In this document: positions 16,479 to 25,432 of the stretch, one piece after another | Layout of the letters: each line of letters begins with the position of its first letter | Position numbering within the stretch: the stretch's first letter is position 1 | Source of the DNA: JAHEFU01 sp041395205 | GTDB lineage: Bacteria; 4484-113; JAFGCY01 | DNA length: 64,000 bases | Direction of reading: 5' to 3' | Assembly (NCBI GenBank): GCA_041395205.1 | Contig: JAWLAZ010000001.1 | Coordinates: forward strand, 1,364,001 to 1,428,000 | Position numbers and translations under genes: made by a program | Notes under the pieces: generated by a model | Told to the model about the DNA's origin: nothing | The model's input: only the letters and a program-made list of their open reading frames with translations | Database searches by the model: none

Positions 16479-16833
16479 TGCTTACGGGCTGCGGCTGTCT
16501 GGTCTGGGCGTCCTTTATGCGTTCCCGGCGGCGCTTGATCACGAAGTCACGTACGTCGGGGTCATTGAATGTCGCCACATCAAGCTGGCCGGAGTTGATG
16601 AATTCCCAGATAACTGTATCACTTAACTGGGACTCCTCCGAAAGCTGGGGAATGGTCAGCATCTTGCCGTGGCTGGCATAGTCACGCAGGATCGACTTGA
16701 GGTGGCGCAGCTTGTCCTTGGGGCTCGCGAGCACGGGAGGCTCATTGCGGCATTTGGGACAGATGTGCTTTCCGGACTCGTCCAGCGGAAAGAAGACACT
16801 GCATTCCGTGCATTTAACAAACTGAGCAGGCAT
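16423..16833 (-). CDS. Zinc-ribbon protein with HTH-like C-terminus (YvyF-like)
   Basis: 136 residues. An N-terminal zinc ribbon has C8, C11, C25 and C28 (CTEC ... CPKC). A helical segment follows (KLRHLKSILRDYASHGKMLTIPQLSEESQLSDTVIWEFINSGQLDV) that reads like the MerR-type helix-turn-helix in flagellar-region YvyF (TIGR03826) proteins. The C-terminal ~40 residues are basic and disordered. AGGAG and TAGAAT (16856-16861 on this strand) precede the ATG. It is divergent from tadA and overlaps the phosphatase gene downstream. No flagellar genes are nearby, so the role is open; RNA or DNA binding is likely. Confidence 0.65.
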   Translation of the reverse strand: MPAQFVKCTECSVFFPLDESGKHICPKCRNEPPVLASPKDKLRHLKSILRDYASHGKMLTIPQLSEESQLSDTVIWEFINSGQLDVATFNDPDVRDFVIKRRRERIKDAQTRQPQPVSSEPEPTSKRSGFHKRVDD

Positions 16834-16881
16834 CTGCTTCTCCTGTCATGCGTAGATTCTAACGCGCCTGACTGTGCCGAC

Positions 16882-16887
16882 TATAAT
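16882..16887 (+). promoter_or_regulatory. -10 box for leaderless tadA
   Basis: Perfect TATAAT followed by exactly six bases and the GTG at 16894. Confidence 0.65.
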
Positions 16888-16893
16888 CTGAAG

Positions 16894-17382
16894 GTGAACT
16901 CTGACTTAAACGCGCCAGGCCCGGAGGCCCGCGGTTACATGGAACTGGCGCTGGAGCAGGCCCGGCTGGCGCTGGAGTGCGGCGAGGTACCGGTCGGGGC
17001 CGTGGTTGTGCACCGCGGGGCCGTGATCGGCCGTGGTCATAACCGCACGCGGATGGATGCCTCGGTCACGGCTCATGCGGAGCTGGTGGCCATGCGGGAG
17101 GCGGCGGCGCACATCGGTGACTTCCGCCTCGACCCGGCCGAGATCTACATCACACTGGAGCCCTGCCTGATGTGTCTGGGAGCAATCCACCAGGCCCGGA
17201 TCAACTGGATAATTTTCGGGGCCAGCGAACCGAAGTTCGGGGCGCTTGGCAGCGTCTTTGAAATGCAGGATCACCCCGCACTGAAGAGGATTGAGTTCGA
17301 AGGTGGACTGCTTGCGGAGGAATCACGAGAGCTGATGAGGACTTTCTTCAGCAGACTGCGAGAGGGTGGATGCAGCACCTGA
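16894..17382 (+). CDS. tadA: tRNA-specific adenosine deaminase TadA
   Basis: 162 residues. The zinc and catalytic motifs are HAE (61-63) and PCLMC (90-94), in the order of the cytidine/deoxycytidylate deaminase fold, with TadA-specific GEVPVGAVVVHRGAVIGRGHN and the C-terminal GALGSVF. TadA converts A34 to inosine in tRNA-Arg(ACG). GTG 16894 is set by a TATAAT exactly six bases ahead; ATG 16939 would give a shorter but complete domain. The next gene starts 13 bases before the tadA stop. Confidence 0.95.
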   Translation: MNSDLNAPGPEARGYMELALEQARLALECGEVPVGAVVVHRGAVIGRGHNRTRMDASVTAHAELVAMREAAAHIGDFRLDPAEIYITLEPCLMCLGAIHQARINWIIFGASEPKFGALGSVFEMQDHPALKRIEFEGGLLAEESRELMRTFFSRLREGGCST

Positions 17383-18395
17383 ATAGACTTGCCTGCCTGC
17401 TGGCGGGCTGCCTGCTGCTGCATGCACTGCCCGCGGAGGCGGCCGCCAGCGTTCCCTATGCCCGGGTTGCCTGGCAGCAGTACCCGGAAGTGCCGCTGAC
17501 TGCGGAGCAGGTTGAGCCGCAGCGCTTTCCTGACTGGGATGAGGACCAGCTTGTATCACTTGGCTACCGGGAGCAGCAGACCTATTATCACGGCTCCCGC
17601 GGGCTTGTGACGGCTCGCGTCAAGCGCAATGCCTGGGTGATGATCCTGCACTACAGCGGCGACGGCTACTGTTACATCGCCCAGCATGCCGCACGCATCA
17701 CGCCTCGGCAACAGCTCAGCCTGAGCGTTGTCCTGCCTGAGGGACAGGAAGGGATCACCCGGGTGCTTTTCTGGAATGGCCCGCCAGAGCAGGCACTGGC
17801 GGAGGCGCTGGGAGCACAGCTTGACACGCAGTTGCCGCTCAGCGGACTGCTGTATGAAGCCTGGTTTCCACGCAGCAACCGCCATGAAAGCGGGCAGCCC
17901 TATGAACCTGAGCAGTTCCGCGTCTATGAGAATCCGCCGAGCTTTGCCCTGACGGACATCCCCGCCGCACGGGCCCAGCTGAGCACGGACTACCTGACCT
18001 ATGCCAAGGACTGCTGCGTATTGTTCGACGGCCGGACCGCCGTGGGCAGTGACGACTGGGGAACACGCGGTGAGTGGGTGCTGAGCTGGGGAGATGAAAT
18101 GCAGCTGGAGCTGTACCTGCCGTCCCAGCTCCTGTACACTGATGCGGTGCTGCGGCTGTATGTCACGCAGTCAGGCCAGAACGGCCAGCCGGTGGGCGAG
18201 AATATCCAGCTCCGGGTCAATGACCGTGACATATTCGGGGCGACGGCGGTTGATTCAATTTCCGTTCACCCAAAACATGTGGACTATGAACTGGGTCAAT
18301 ACATATACCCGGGGCTGAATGTGATAGAACTGAAGGTGGATGCATTCAGCACGAGTGACTGGCTGCTGCAGACGGCCGAGTTATGGCTGCGATAG
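17370..18395 (+). CDS. Secreted protein with DUF4384-like domain
   Basis: 341 residues. A signal peptide ends at about residue 25 (LLLHALPAEAAA). Residues ~75-135 (SRGLVTARVKRNAWVMILHYSGDGYCYIAQHAARITPRQQLSLSVVLPEG) resemble DUF4384, a beta-sandwich found in secreted and surface proteins. The C-terminal ~110 residues form another beta-rich unit ending NVIELKVDAFSTSDWLLQTAELWLR, like a jelly-roll. GAGAGGGTGG precedes the ATG, which lies inside the end of tadA, so the two genes are probably co-transcribed. No function is established. The next exported protein (18413) follows after 17 bases. Confidence 0.7.
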   Translation: MQHLNRLACLLAGCLLLHALPAEAAASVPYARVAWQQYPEVPLTAEQVEPQRFPDWDEDQLVSLGYREQQTYYHGSRGLVTARVKRNAWVMILHYSGDGYCYIAQHAARITPRQQLSLSVVLPEGQEGITRVLFWNGPPEQALAEALGAQLDTQLPLSGLLYEAWFPRSNRHESGQPYEPEQFRVYENPPSFALTDIPAARAQLSTDYLTYAKDCCVLFDGRTAVGSDDWGTRGEWVLSWGDEMQLELYLPSQLLYTDAVLRLYVTQSGQNGQPVGENIQLRVNDRDIFGATAVDSISVHPKHVDYELGQYIYPGLNVIELKVDAFSTSDWLLQTAELWLR

Positions 18396-18412
18396 CGGCC
18401 CAGAGGTGAGAC

Positions 18413-19243
18413 ATGAACAGCCTGCGCGTTTTAAGCCTGCTGCTGCCGGGCCTGCTGGTTCTGGCAGTGCCCGCCCTTGCGGAAGTCGAGGACGGCGTGA
18501 TCTTCGACTCGGACAACATCTCCCTTGTACGTGAGCACAACATGGAGAGCCTGGCGATCCGCGCTGATGCCTACAGTGAGTTCAGCCTGGATGAGGAGAA
18601 GGCCAGCGCGAGCTTCGTGGTCAGCGGGCCGCTGCTTGGCATCGGTTCCGAGCGCATCATGGGCAAGGGCCTGCGCCGCATCAGCTGGGAACCGGCGGAG
18701 GGTGGCACACGCTTCAACCTGCAGTTTGCCAACCTGCCGGAGTACCATGTACTCAATGCAATGGGTGGTACCCAGCTGCATCCCAACGTGCCCCAGGTGC
18801 TGGCGAGCTTCAGTTTCGATCCCGAGAAGTTCCGCAAGCGCACCCTGATGGGTGTACGGCGCGAGCGCAGTGACGAGGAGATCGCCCGCGATTCCCAGTA
18901 CGGCGACTACGACCTGCCGGGCTTCCCGGATACGGAGTATTCCGATGCCCGCGTGACGCTGAAGGTCGTCAACGGGGATTTCCGGGAGATCCTCTGGTAC
19001 ATGAGCGAGATCGGCAATGTCTCGATCATGCTCGATCCCTACTGGGGTGACGAACCGACGGGTTCCAAGCGTCCGCCGGGTGGCGGCGTGGATCCGGGGA
19101 CGGACCCCGGGGATGGCTTCACTCCCGGGCTGATCCGCAACGGCGTGGGCCAGCTGACTCTGAACTTTGACAATGTACCCTTTTCCGAGGCGCTGGACCT
19201 GATCCTGATGTCCGTCGGACTGGTCAAGGTCGACGTCTACTGA
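18413..19243 (+). CDS. Exported protein with secretin N0/STN-like domain
   Basis: 276 residues. The signal peptide ends near residue 23 (VPALA). The C-terminal part (VVNGDFREILWYMSEIGNVSIMLDPYW ... LTLNFDNVPFSEALDLILMSVGLVKVDVY) matches the STN/N0 domain that precedes the barrel in secretins such as PilQ. It is split by a ~40-residue Gly/Pro/Asp linker. The protein ends there, with no secretin barrel. It may contact a separate secretin or TonB-type channel, or be a decayed secretin. Pilin-like genes lie at 1-2.9 kb, but no pilus ATPase is in the window. Confidence 0.7.
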   Translation: MNSLRVLSLLLPGLLVLAVPALAEVEDGVIFDSDNISLVREHNMESLAIRADAYSEFSLDEEKASASFVVSGPLLGIGSERIMGKGLRRISWEPAEGGTRFNLQFANLPEYHVLNAMGGTQLHPNVPQVLASFSFDPEKFRKRTLMGVRRERSDEEIARDSQYGDYDLPGFPDTEYSDARVTLKVVNGDFREILWYMSEIGNVSIMLDPYWGDEPTGSKRPPGGGVDPGTDPGDGFTPGLIRNGVGQLTLNFDNVPFSEALDLILMSVGLVKVDVY

Positions 19244-19280
19244 TCATTTCCATATAGAACAGATGCGGACGCATTGCGTC

Positions 19281-19286
19281 TATAAT
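19281..19286 (+). promoter_or_regulatory. -10 box of lipoprotein gene
   Basis: Perfect TATAAT, ten bases before the ATG at 19297, so the mRNA leader would be only a few bases long. Confidence 0.5.
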
Positions 19287-19296
19287 CTGCGCAGCC

Positions 19297-20169
19297 ATGA
19301 AACCGAACATCCACTCCATTCTGACAGCAACGATGCTGATGATCTGCCTGTGCAGCTCCTGCAACCGTCCAGGCGAGGACGGGGAGAAACAGCAGACTGC
19401 CGCAGGGGACCAGCCCGGCAAATCCGTGGCAATTGAACCCGCGCCGCAGCAGCAGGCTGTCCCGGATGCGGAGCAGTTCAGTGTGGATGAAGATCAGAAG
19501 GATGCCCGGGGTCTGGGACAGGAGCTCCCCGCCGGCTGGCCAGGGGATTTACCGGTGCCGGAAGGTGCCGAGATCAGCCAGGCCGCCAGCCGTGAGGGAA
19601 CGGAACTGGTGGAATTCACCATCAGCCGGCCGCTGGAGGACATTGCATCCCTGCTTGACGGGGATGCGCAGACTGCCGGCTACGAACTGCTTGAGGCCTC
19701 ACGCGACAAGTATTCCAGGGGCAGCAAGTACCGCCGTGAAGACAGGCTCTATGCCACGACCGTCACTCAGGTTGACGACAAGTGCTTTGCCAGACTCTCG
19801 ATCTCGCAGTACTTTCCATCACAGAGCTTTTCAGGGTCGACACATTACTCCGGCGAGTTCGAGCTGCCCGCCGAGTGGCCTGTCGACATCCTGCCTGTCT
19901 ATGCAGGCAGCGTACTGCGTGAGCTGTACGTTCCGCTGCCAGGACAGGCGGGACGCCTGATGCTGTCCGCCCAGAATTCGGCGGAAGAAGCAGCGGTGAT
20001 CGGCTGGCTGGAGCAGGAGCTGCCGGCGCGTGGCTGGACAGCCGGGGAAAAGACCAGTCGCAACGGCTTCAGCATCCGCAAGTTCACGGGAAATGGCTAT
20101 TCCCTGAGTGTCGCGGCCCGTGGCATCGACGGCCTGACCGACATCCAGTACGAAGCAAGCCCGATCTGA
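19297..20169 (+). CDS. Lipoprotein with two related domains
   Basis: 290 residues. Lipoprotein signal MKPNIHSILTATMLMICLCSSC with lipobox CSSC. After an acidic/Gln-rich linker come two similar ~90-residue units, opening LPAGWPGDLPVPEGAEI (about residue 78) and LPAEWPVDILPVYAGSVL (about residue 190). Each carries a segment in which the chain goes through a helix with GY or GW (TAGYELLEASRDKY, ARGWTAGEKTSRNG). I infer an internal duplication of one alpha/beta domain. No family is recognised. It is the last of four consecutive exported-protein genes starting at 17370. Confidence 0.7.
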   Translation: MKPNIHSILTATMLMICLCSSCNRPGEDGEKQQTAAGDQPGKSVAIEPAPQQQAVPDAEQFSVDEDQKDARGLGQELPAGWPGDLPVPEGAEISQAASREGTELVEFTISRPLEDIASLLDGDAQTAGYELLEASRDKYSRGSKYRREDRLYATTVTQVDDKCFARLSISQYFPSQSFSGSTHYSGEFELPAEWPVDILPVYAGSVLRELYVPLPGQAGRLMLSAQNSAEEAAVIGWLEQELPARGWTAGEKTSRNGFSIRKFTGNGYSLSVAARGIDGLTDIQYEASPI

Positions 20170-20468
20170 GCCCGATTCAACCGGGCCTTGACTCCGGCAG
20201 GGGGGCCGCCGGAGTAGAATCTGCGCAGATTGGCGGCATTCACATTCCGCGCCCATCATCCTCACACAGGCGTATTAGCATTTACCGTGCCTGGATTCGC
20301 GGAGGTGTTGCCAGAATCTGGCTGGTCCGGGAAATCCAGTGGAAATCGGCGGCGAGGATGAAACAGTTCGCGGCTGCGAGCAGTCTATAAAGGTGACGCG
20401 ACAGTTGGACAGGGTGCCGGTGAGAGCCGGCCCGGAAATAATCTGATATTGGGGTTCGCCCGGAGACT
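20170..20468. other. Intergenic region with short hairpins
   Basis: A ~300-bp gap. It contains CTCCGGC-N9-GCCGGAG at 20192-20214, with no T-run but close to TAGAAT (20215-20220), and GCCGG-N6-CCGGC near 20418-20433. Neither matches a riboswitch or small RNA I know. GGAG sits just before the small gene at 20469. Confidence 0.35.
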
Positions 20469-20765
20469 ATGGAGAGTATTGCAATGGGATGGAAGATTGA
20501 ATCGGTGCAGATCGAGGGGGATGGTGGGGCAGTCAGGCCCTTCAACTACATCTACACTTTGCCGCAGGCCAGCAACACCCGGCCCGCCAGCTACCGCGGA
20601 GACGGACTGCTGCTGGGCAGTGGGACGGTGCGGCTCAACCGTGAGCAGCAGATCATGCACGCCGCGCAGCAGCACGGTGTGGATCCGCAGGAGCTGATCC
20701 GGGGCATCAGCGCACACGTTGCCAGCGAGCTGGACAACGGCCGCGAGGTAATGCGGGCCGTCTAG
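20469..20765 (+). CDS. Small hypothetical protein
   Basis: 98 residues, with a second start possible at ATG 20484. The N-terminal half is polar and strand-like (WKIESVQIEGDGGAVRPFNYIYTL), and the C-terminal half is helical (LNREQQIMHAAQQHGVDPQELIRGISAHVASELDNG). GGAG precedes the first ATG by four bases. There is no signal peptide or membrane segment. No family is recognised; codon use looks normal for the window, which is why I keep it. Confidence 0.55.
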   Translation: MESIAMGWKIESVQIEGDGGAVRPFNYIYTLPQASNTRPASYRGDGLLLGSGTVRLNREQQIMHAAQQHGVDPQELIRGISAHVASELDNGREVMRAV

Positions 20766-20802
20766 GCCACAACAACGAGGAAACCGGACTGCTGCCGGGT
20801 TT

Positions 20803-21570
20803 TCAGTCCCGCAGCAGTCCGTCAATCTCCTCCGGGGACAGAGCGAGAGCCGCCAGGCGGGAGCGGCGCAGGGGAGAGGACGGGACAGTCTCGAATTCCT
20901 GAAGATGCCTGAGCATGGCGCGCGCGTAGCTGTCGCGGCCGCAGGCGTCGGCAGCCGCCCTGTCCGCCCGCAATTCATCACGCCAGCGCAGCCAGCCCTG
21001 CAGGCGCAGCCAGGCCCAGGCGTACATTGCGGCACTGGCAAGGTAGTACAGCGGCTCGGCGGCGAGCAGCCAGCCGAGTGGCCAGGGCAACAGCCAGAGG
21101 AAGTCCCACCAGGCGAAGCTGCAACCCTGCTCCAGGTGCTCACCTTCATGCCGCATAAGGCAACTCAGCTCATCCACATTCAGCCGCGCGAGGCTATGGC
21201 TGGAGATCCAGATCGTCGGAGTCAGTCCACCCGCTGCCAGGAATGGCACCTTGCCGATTTCCACAAGTGAGACATTTGCACCTTCGTCAAACGGTTCCAG
21301 GGCAGCTGCCAGCTTCTGTGCCTGTGCGGCATCAGGCTGCACGATGCTTTTGGGTACGCTACTGAGCATGAAGCCCAGCCAGCCCGCCAGGCGCGAGATG
21401 CCGAGGAAGAGCACCACCCCGCCGAGCATCAGGCCCGTGCCGCGCCCAGGGATCAGCGGGTTGAAGTACCAGCCCAGCGTGAAGAACAGTGCCGTGAGGA
21501 GATATGCCGGGATGATGCTGGTCTGCAGCCTGTAGGCGGTGTAGAAGCGGCGCGTCTCGGGGGACATCAT
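20803..21570 (-). CDS. Membrane M48/M56-like zinc metallopeptidase
   Basis: 255 residues. Two N-terminal membrane helices (about residues 18-40 and 47-70) precede the active-site motif HEGEH (141-145) and a candidate third ligand E199 in DELRAD, the layout of M48 (HtpX/Oma1-like) and M56 peptidases. A hydrophobic stretch at ~155-190 lies between the two motifs, as in membrane members. The gene starts eight bases after the endonuclease IV-like gene and is probably co-transcribed with it. The substrate is unknown. Confidence 0.8.
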   Translation of the reverse strand: MMSPETRRFYTAYRLQTSIIPAYLLTALFFTLGWYFNPLIPGRGTGLMLGGVVLFLGISRLAGWLGFMLSSVPKSIVQPDAAQAQKLAAALEPFDEGANVSLVEIGKVPFLAAGGLTPTIWISSHSLARLNVDELSCLMRHEGEHLEQGCSFAWWDFLWLLPWPLGWLLAAEPLYYLASAAMYAWAWLRLQGWLRWRDELRADRAAADACGRDSYARAMLRHLQEFETVPSSPLRRSRLAALALSPEEIDGLLRD

Positions 21571-21578
21571 GGCTGGAC

Positions 21579-22436
21579 TCAGGCGCTTTCCCAGGCCTCG
21601 ATGAACAGGTCGACATCGCCAATCTGGTTCTCGTCCGGGGCTTCCACGATCAGCGTGCCGCGCACGTCGAAGGCCTTCAGGGCCTTCATCAGCTCGCGGT
21701 AGTTCAGGTCACTCTGGGGCAGGGGGATGTGCTTCTTCTCGCCGGCCGCACCGTATTCGATGCCGCTGACATGCATGTGCATGCGCTGCAGCACGTTCTT
21801 GTTGATCCCGTTGCCAAGCAGTTCCAGCAGCTGGCACCATTCGTCATAGCTGTTCCAGCCGCCGTTGTTGCGGGCGTGCATATGCGACCAGTCGATGCAG
21901 GGCAGGGCCATTTCCACGGCATTGCAGACCTCGACGAGTTCCCAGGGCGTGCCATGCTGGGTCGGCTTTCCGGTCAGTTCCGGACGCAGCCAGACCGCGA
22001 TGCCCGCCTCCTGCATCTGCTGCTGGACATCACTGAGCTCGGCAATCACCTGGCCGGTCACTTCGGCGGGATCCATGCTGCCGTAGAACGCTGAATGAAA
22101 TACGATGCTGTGACCACCGCACTGCTGGATGCGGCGCGCGCCCTGGATGATGCGGGCCTTGCTCTGGGCGATCTTTGCCGGCTCCTCGCTGGCCAGATTG
22201 ATGAAGTAGGAGCCGTGGCAGGAGAGCGGGAAGGCCTTTTCCTCCCGCAGGGCGGCGACGTCCTGGGCTTCCCGCTCCTTTATATATATGTTGTTCGTGA
22301 AGCTCAGTTCCATCGTGGACCAGCCATGCTCGATGCAGCCTTCGATGGCACCGGTGGTGCGTCTGATCGGCGGACAGTCCACCGGGCGGCCGCTGGGGCC
22401 GATGTAGAGCTTCCCGAACTCCTGCGGATACTGCAT
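21579..22436 (-). CDS. Endonuclease IV-like TIM-barrel protein
   Basis: 285 residues from ATG 22436. Metal-ligand-like motifs occur in the order of Nfo: HGSYFINLAS, IVFHSAFYG, RPELTGKPTQHG, CIDWSHMHARNNG, MHMHVSGI and LIVEAPDE. Nfo-type enzymes cut DNA 5' to abasic sites using three zinc ions. The longer open frame upstream (to 22631) shows no conservation and overlaps the divergent PKD gene. AATAAT lies exactly six bases before this ATG, consistent with a leaderless start. A sugar isomerase-type TIM barrel is the alternative. Confidence 0.8.
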   Translation of the reverse strand: MQYPQEFGKLYIGPSGRPVDCPPIRRTTGAIEGCIEHGWSTMELSFTNNIYIKEREAQDVAALREEKAFPLSCHGSYFINLASEEPAKIAQSKARIIQGARRIQQCGGHSIVFHSAFYGSMDPAEVTGQVIAELSDVQQQMQEAGIAVWLRPELTGKPTQHGTPWELVEVCNAVEMALPCIDWSHMHARNNGGWNSYDEWCQLLELLGNGINKNVLQRMHMHVSGIEYGAAGEKKHIPLPQSDLNYRELMKALKAFDVRGTLIVEAPDENQIGDVDLFIEAWESA

Positions 22437-22538
22437 CCTGCAATTATTGCAGCTGTGAAGGAGGCATGCCGGGTGGACAGCATGGGACATCGGGACCCAT
22501 TTGCCGGATTTGGTACTGCCGGTCGGTGTTCTCGCCGC

Positions 22539-22544
22539 TATAAT
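22539..22544 (+). promoter_or_regulatory. -10 box for the nine-PKD lipoprotein gene
   Basis: TATAAT 75 bases upstream of the ATG at 22620, giving a ~70-base leader that is AT-rich around 22555-22575. GAGG lies near 22610. Confidence 0.5.
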
Positions 22545-22619
22545 GACGCTTAACTGCTCTTTAATAAACTTAAATCCGCGGAAAGCATGACCTGGGATGT
22601 GACCGCTTAGAGGATTGAT

Positions 22620-25349
22620 ATGCGCAGGCATAGGCTCTACAGCACAAATCTATGGAGGCTGCTCCTCTTGGGCAGCACGTCATTCGTCGCGGGCTGCGCC
22701 TGCCTCGGCGGGGCCAGCAGCGACATCGGGCTTGATGGCAACCGTTCACCGAATGCGGTGCTGACGGCGCGGGCGGCGGCCCAGGCCCAGCTCAGCGGCG
22801 AGGTGCCCTTCGCGGTCAATCTCGACGGCAGCGGCAGTACGGATCCCGACGGCACGATCATTGACTACGCCTGGGACTTCGACGGTGACGGGACCTTCGA
22901 TCAGAACGGCCCCTCGTCCAGCGTGAACCATACCTACGAGCAGGTCGGGACCTTCAACGTCACCCTGCGGGTCACGGACAACGACGGTGCGACCGATACC
23001 GACCTGGCCGTGATCACGGTCGGCAACCCCGAGATGCCGCCCACCGCCGCCGGTACCGGCACCGTGAACAACGAGAACCCGCTGCTGGTGCAGTTCGATG
23101 CCTCGGCAAGCACGGACCTCGACGGTACGATCGTCAGCTACGACTGGGACTTCGACAACGACGGAACCTTTGACCTGCTGGACGGCGGCGTGAGCCCCAC
23201 GCACCTGTTCGACAGCTTCGGCAGCAAGACCGTCACCCTGCGTGTGACGGATGACAACGGCAACACCGACACCGTGCAGATCACGATCAACCTGGTGGCT
23301 CCGGCGAGCAGCGTGAGTGCGGCAGTGAATGCCAATCCGGCCAGCGGTGACGCCCCGCTGAGCGTGACCTTCGATGCCAGCGGCTCCACGGCCGTGAACA
23401 GCAGCATCACGACCTACGACTGGGACCTCGATGACAACGGCAGCTTCGAGGTCACGGACGGCGGCCCGACCCAGACCGCGCAGTACAACAACCTCTCGCA
23501 GTCCGCGTCCTTCAGGGGCACGAGCGCGCCGCAGGTCGGCGAGAACGGCGAGAGCATCTACACGATCACCGTGCGCGTGACCAACGACAAGGGTGACACG
23601 GACACCGCAGTGGCAACCGTGACCGTGAATGCGATCGTCGTGACCCCGACCAATGACCCGCCGGTGGCGGCCCTGAATGCCACCCCGGACAGCGGTGTCT
23701 CCCCGCTGGACGTGGCCTTCGATGCCGGTGACTCCACCGACACCGACGGCACGATCGAGTCCTTCGACTGGGACATGGACAACGACGGCACCTTCGAGAT
23801 CACCAACGGCGGATCCACCCAGAATGCCCAGTTCACGGCGCTCGGTGACCACATCGTCACGGTGCGGGCCACGGATGATGACGGTGCGAGCAGCACCGCC
23901 AATGTGACGATCACGGTGCTTGACCCGCCGGTGGCCGCCCTGACCGCCAACCCGCTGGCCGGTGACGCCCCGCTGGACGTGGCCTTCGATGCCAGCGGCT
24001 CCACCGACAGTGACGGCACGATCGTCACGTACGACTGGGACTTTGACAACGACGGGACCTTCGACACGCTGGACGGCGGTGCGACCCTGAACCATATCTA
24101 CAGCAGCGGCGGTGCGATCACGGCCACGGTGCGCGTGACCGACAACGACGGCCTGACGGACACGGCGAGCGTGAACCTGGACATCAACAACCCGCCGCTG
24201 GCGGACATCCAGGCCAACCCGGCCAGCGGCACTGGCAGCGCGCCGGAGTTCATGGTGACCTTCGATGCCAGCGGCTCCAGCGACAGCGACGGCACGATCG
24301 AGCAGTATGACTGGGATATGGACGACGACGGCACGTTCGAGATCATCGACGGCCTCGCCACCCAGGAGCAGTTCTACAACACCGGCGGGATCTACCCGGT
24401 GACGGTGCGTGTGACTGACAATGACGGCGCGACCGACACCGCCACGCTGAACTACGACGTCAATGAGCCGCCGAGCGGCGACATCGTGAATGACACCCCG
24501 ACCGGTGCGATCCCGCAGTCAGGCAGCCTGGACATCCAGCTGGATGCCAGCGGCTCCACCGACAGCGACGGTACGGTGGTCCAGTACAACTGGGACCTCG
24601 ACGGCGACTTCACCTTCGAGGTGATCGACGGCGGTGCGACCCAGACCGTGACGGTGACCGATGACGGCACCTACAACTTCTTCCTCGAGGTCATCGACAA
24701 CGATGGCGCCACCGGGTTCGCGAACTCGCAGAGCGTGATTGTCACTCCGCCGACGGCGGTGCTTGACGCCTACATCTTCGAGTCCGAGGGCATCCGCTGG
24801 GATGGCTCGGGCAGCTTTGATGGCAATGGCACGATCGTGCGCTACGACTTCGACTACAACAACGACGGCGACTACGATGACCCGGAGGATCAGGTGGACC
24901 AGGGGCCGTTCTACGACGACTTCCAGTTCTTCGGGGAGCCCGGCGATACGAAGACCGTGACCCTGCGCGTCTTCGATAACGACGGTCTGACGGATGAGGT
25001 GGCCCACACCTACACCATTCCCTTCTTCCCGAATGCGATCATCGTGCGCAGTCCCGACCCGGATGACAACATCGAGGGCCTGGACTTGTACTTCGGCACG
25101 ACCCGCCAGATCACGCTTGACGGCAGCACGAGCTTCGACACGGATGGCACGATCGTGCAGTACGACTGGGATCTGAATGGCGACTTCATCTTCGACATCA
25201 TTGACGGTCCCGCAGTCCTGCCTGACCAGGTGTTCACCATCAGCGGCGGCGGCTTCGAGCAGTTCAACATCATCCTGCGCGTGATTGACAACGACGGGCT
25301 GGATGACTGGTTCTTCGACTCCTTCGCACTGGAGGAGCCGCCTGCCTAG
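22620..25349 (+). CDS. Lipoprotein with nine tandem PKD-type domains
   Basis: 909 residues. Lipoprotein signal with FVAGC near residue 26. The rest is nine PKD-like Ig-fold repeats of ~85-100 residues. Each has FDASGSTD.DGTI, then YDWDxDNDGTF and a closing TVRVTDNDG.TDT. The DxDxDG segment in each repeat resembles a calcium-binding loop. Repeats 3-7 are very alike at the DNA level, indicating recent duplication. PKD arrays are extended, stiff, surface-exposed rods used for adhesion or substrate binding. No catalytic domain is attached. A strong terminator follows at 25371. Confidence 0.93.
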   Translation: MRRHRLYSTNLWRLLLLGSTSFVAGCACLGGASSDIGLDGNRSPNAVLTARAAAQAQLSGEVPFAVNLDGSGSTDPDGTIIDYAWDFDGDGTFDQNGPSSSVNHTYEQVGTFNVTLRVTDNDGATDTDLAVITVGNPEMPPTAAGTGTVNNENPLLVQFDASASTDLDGTIVSYDWDFDNDGTFDLLDGGVSPTHLFDSFGSKTVTLRVTDDNGNTDTVQITINLVAPASSVSAAVNANPASGDAPLSVTFDASGSTAVNSSITTYDWDLDDNGSFEVTDGGPTQTAQYNNLSQSASFRGTSAPQVGENGESIYTITVRVTNDKGDTDTAVATVTVNAIVVTPTNDPPVAALNATPDSGVSPLDVAFDAGDSTDTDGTIESFDWDMDNDGTFEITNGGSTQNAQFTALGDHIVTVRATDDDGASSTANVTITVLDPPVAALTANPLAGDAPLDVAFDASGSTDSDGTIVTYDWDFDNDGTFDTLDGGATLNHIYSSGGAITATVRVTDNDGLTDTASVNLDINNPPLADIQANPASGTGSAPEFMVTFDASGSSDSDGTIEQYDWDMDDDGTFEIIDGLATQEQFYNTGGIYPVTVRVTDNDGATDTATLNYDVNEPPSGDIVNDTPTGAIPQSGSLDIQLDASGSTDSDGTVVQYNWDLDGDFTFEVIDGGATQTVTVTDDGTYNFFLEVIDNDGATGFANSQSVIVTPPTAVLDAYIFESEGIRWDGSGSFDGNGTIVRYDFDYNNDGDYDDPEDQVDQGPFYDDFQFFGEPGDTKTVTLRVFDNDGLTDEVAHTYTIPFFPNAIIVRSPDPDDNIEGLDLYFGTTRQITLDGSTSFDTDGTIVQYDWDLNGDFIFDIIDGPAVLPDQVFTISGGGFEQFNIILRVIDNDGLDDWFFDSFALEEPPA

Positions 25350-25370
25350 GCGCAGACTTGGTTCCAGAAT

Positions 25371-25404
25371 GGGCCGGGGAATTCTCCCCGGCCCTTTTGT
25401 TTTT
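25371..25404 (+). terminator. Rho-independent terminator after the PKD gene
   Basis: Ten-base-pair stem GGGCCGGGGA / TCCCCGGCCC with loop ATTC, followed by TTTTGTTTTT. Confidence 0.95.
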
Positions 25405-25432
25405 CTCAGGAATGCTGTTTGGATCCGCCACC

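Noticed and set aside
20192..20220. TTGACT ... TAGAAT as a promoter for the small gene at 20469
   Set aside because: The spacer is 21 bp, too long for a normal sigma-70 promoter, and a hairpin occupies it.
20380..20468. Possible riboswitch in the leader of the gene at 20469
   Set aside because: Short GC hairpins only; no match to cobalamin, TPP, glycine or c-di-GMP cores that I know.
22840..25320. Regular repeats that could suggest a repeat array or CRISPR
   Set aside because: The repeats are ~280 bp, in frame, and encode PKD domains; there is no repeat-spacer structure.
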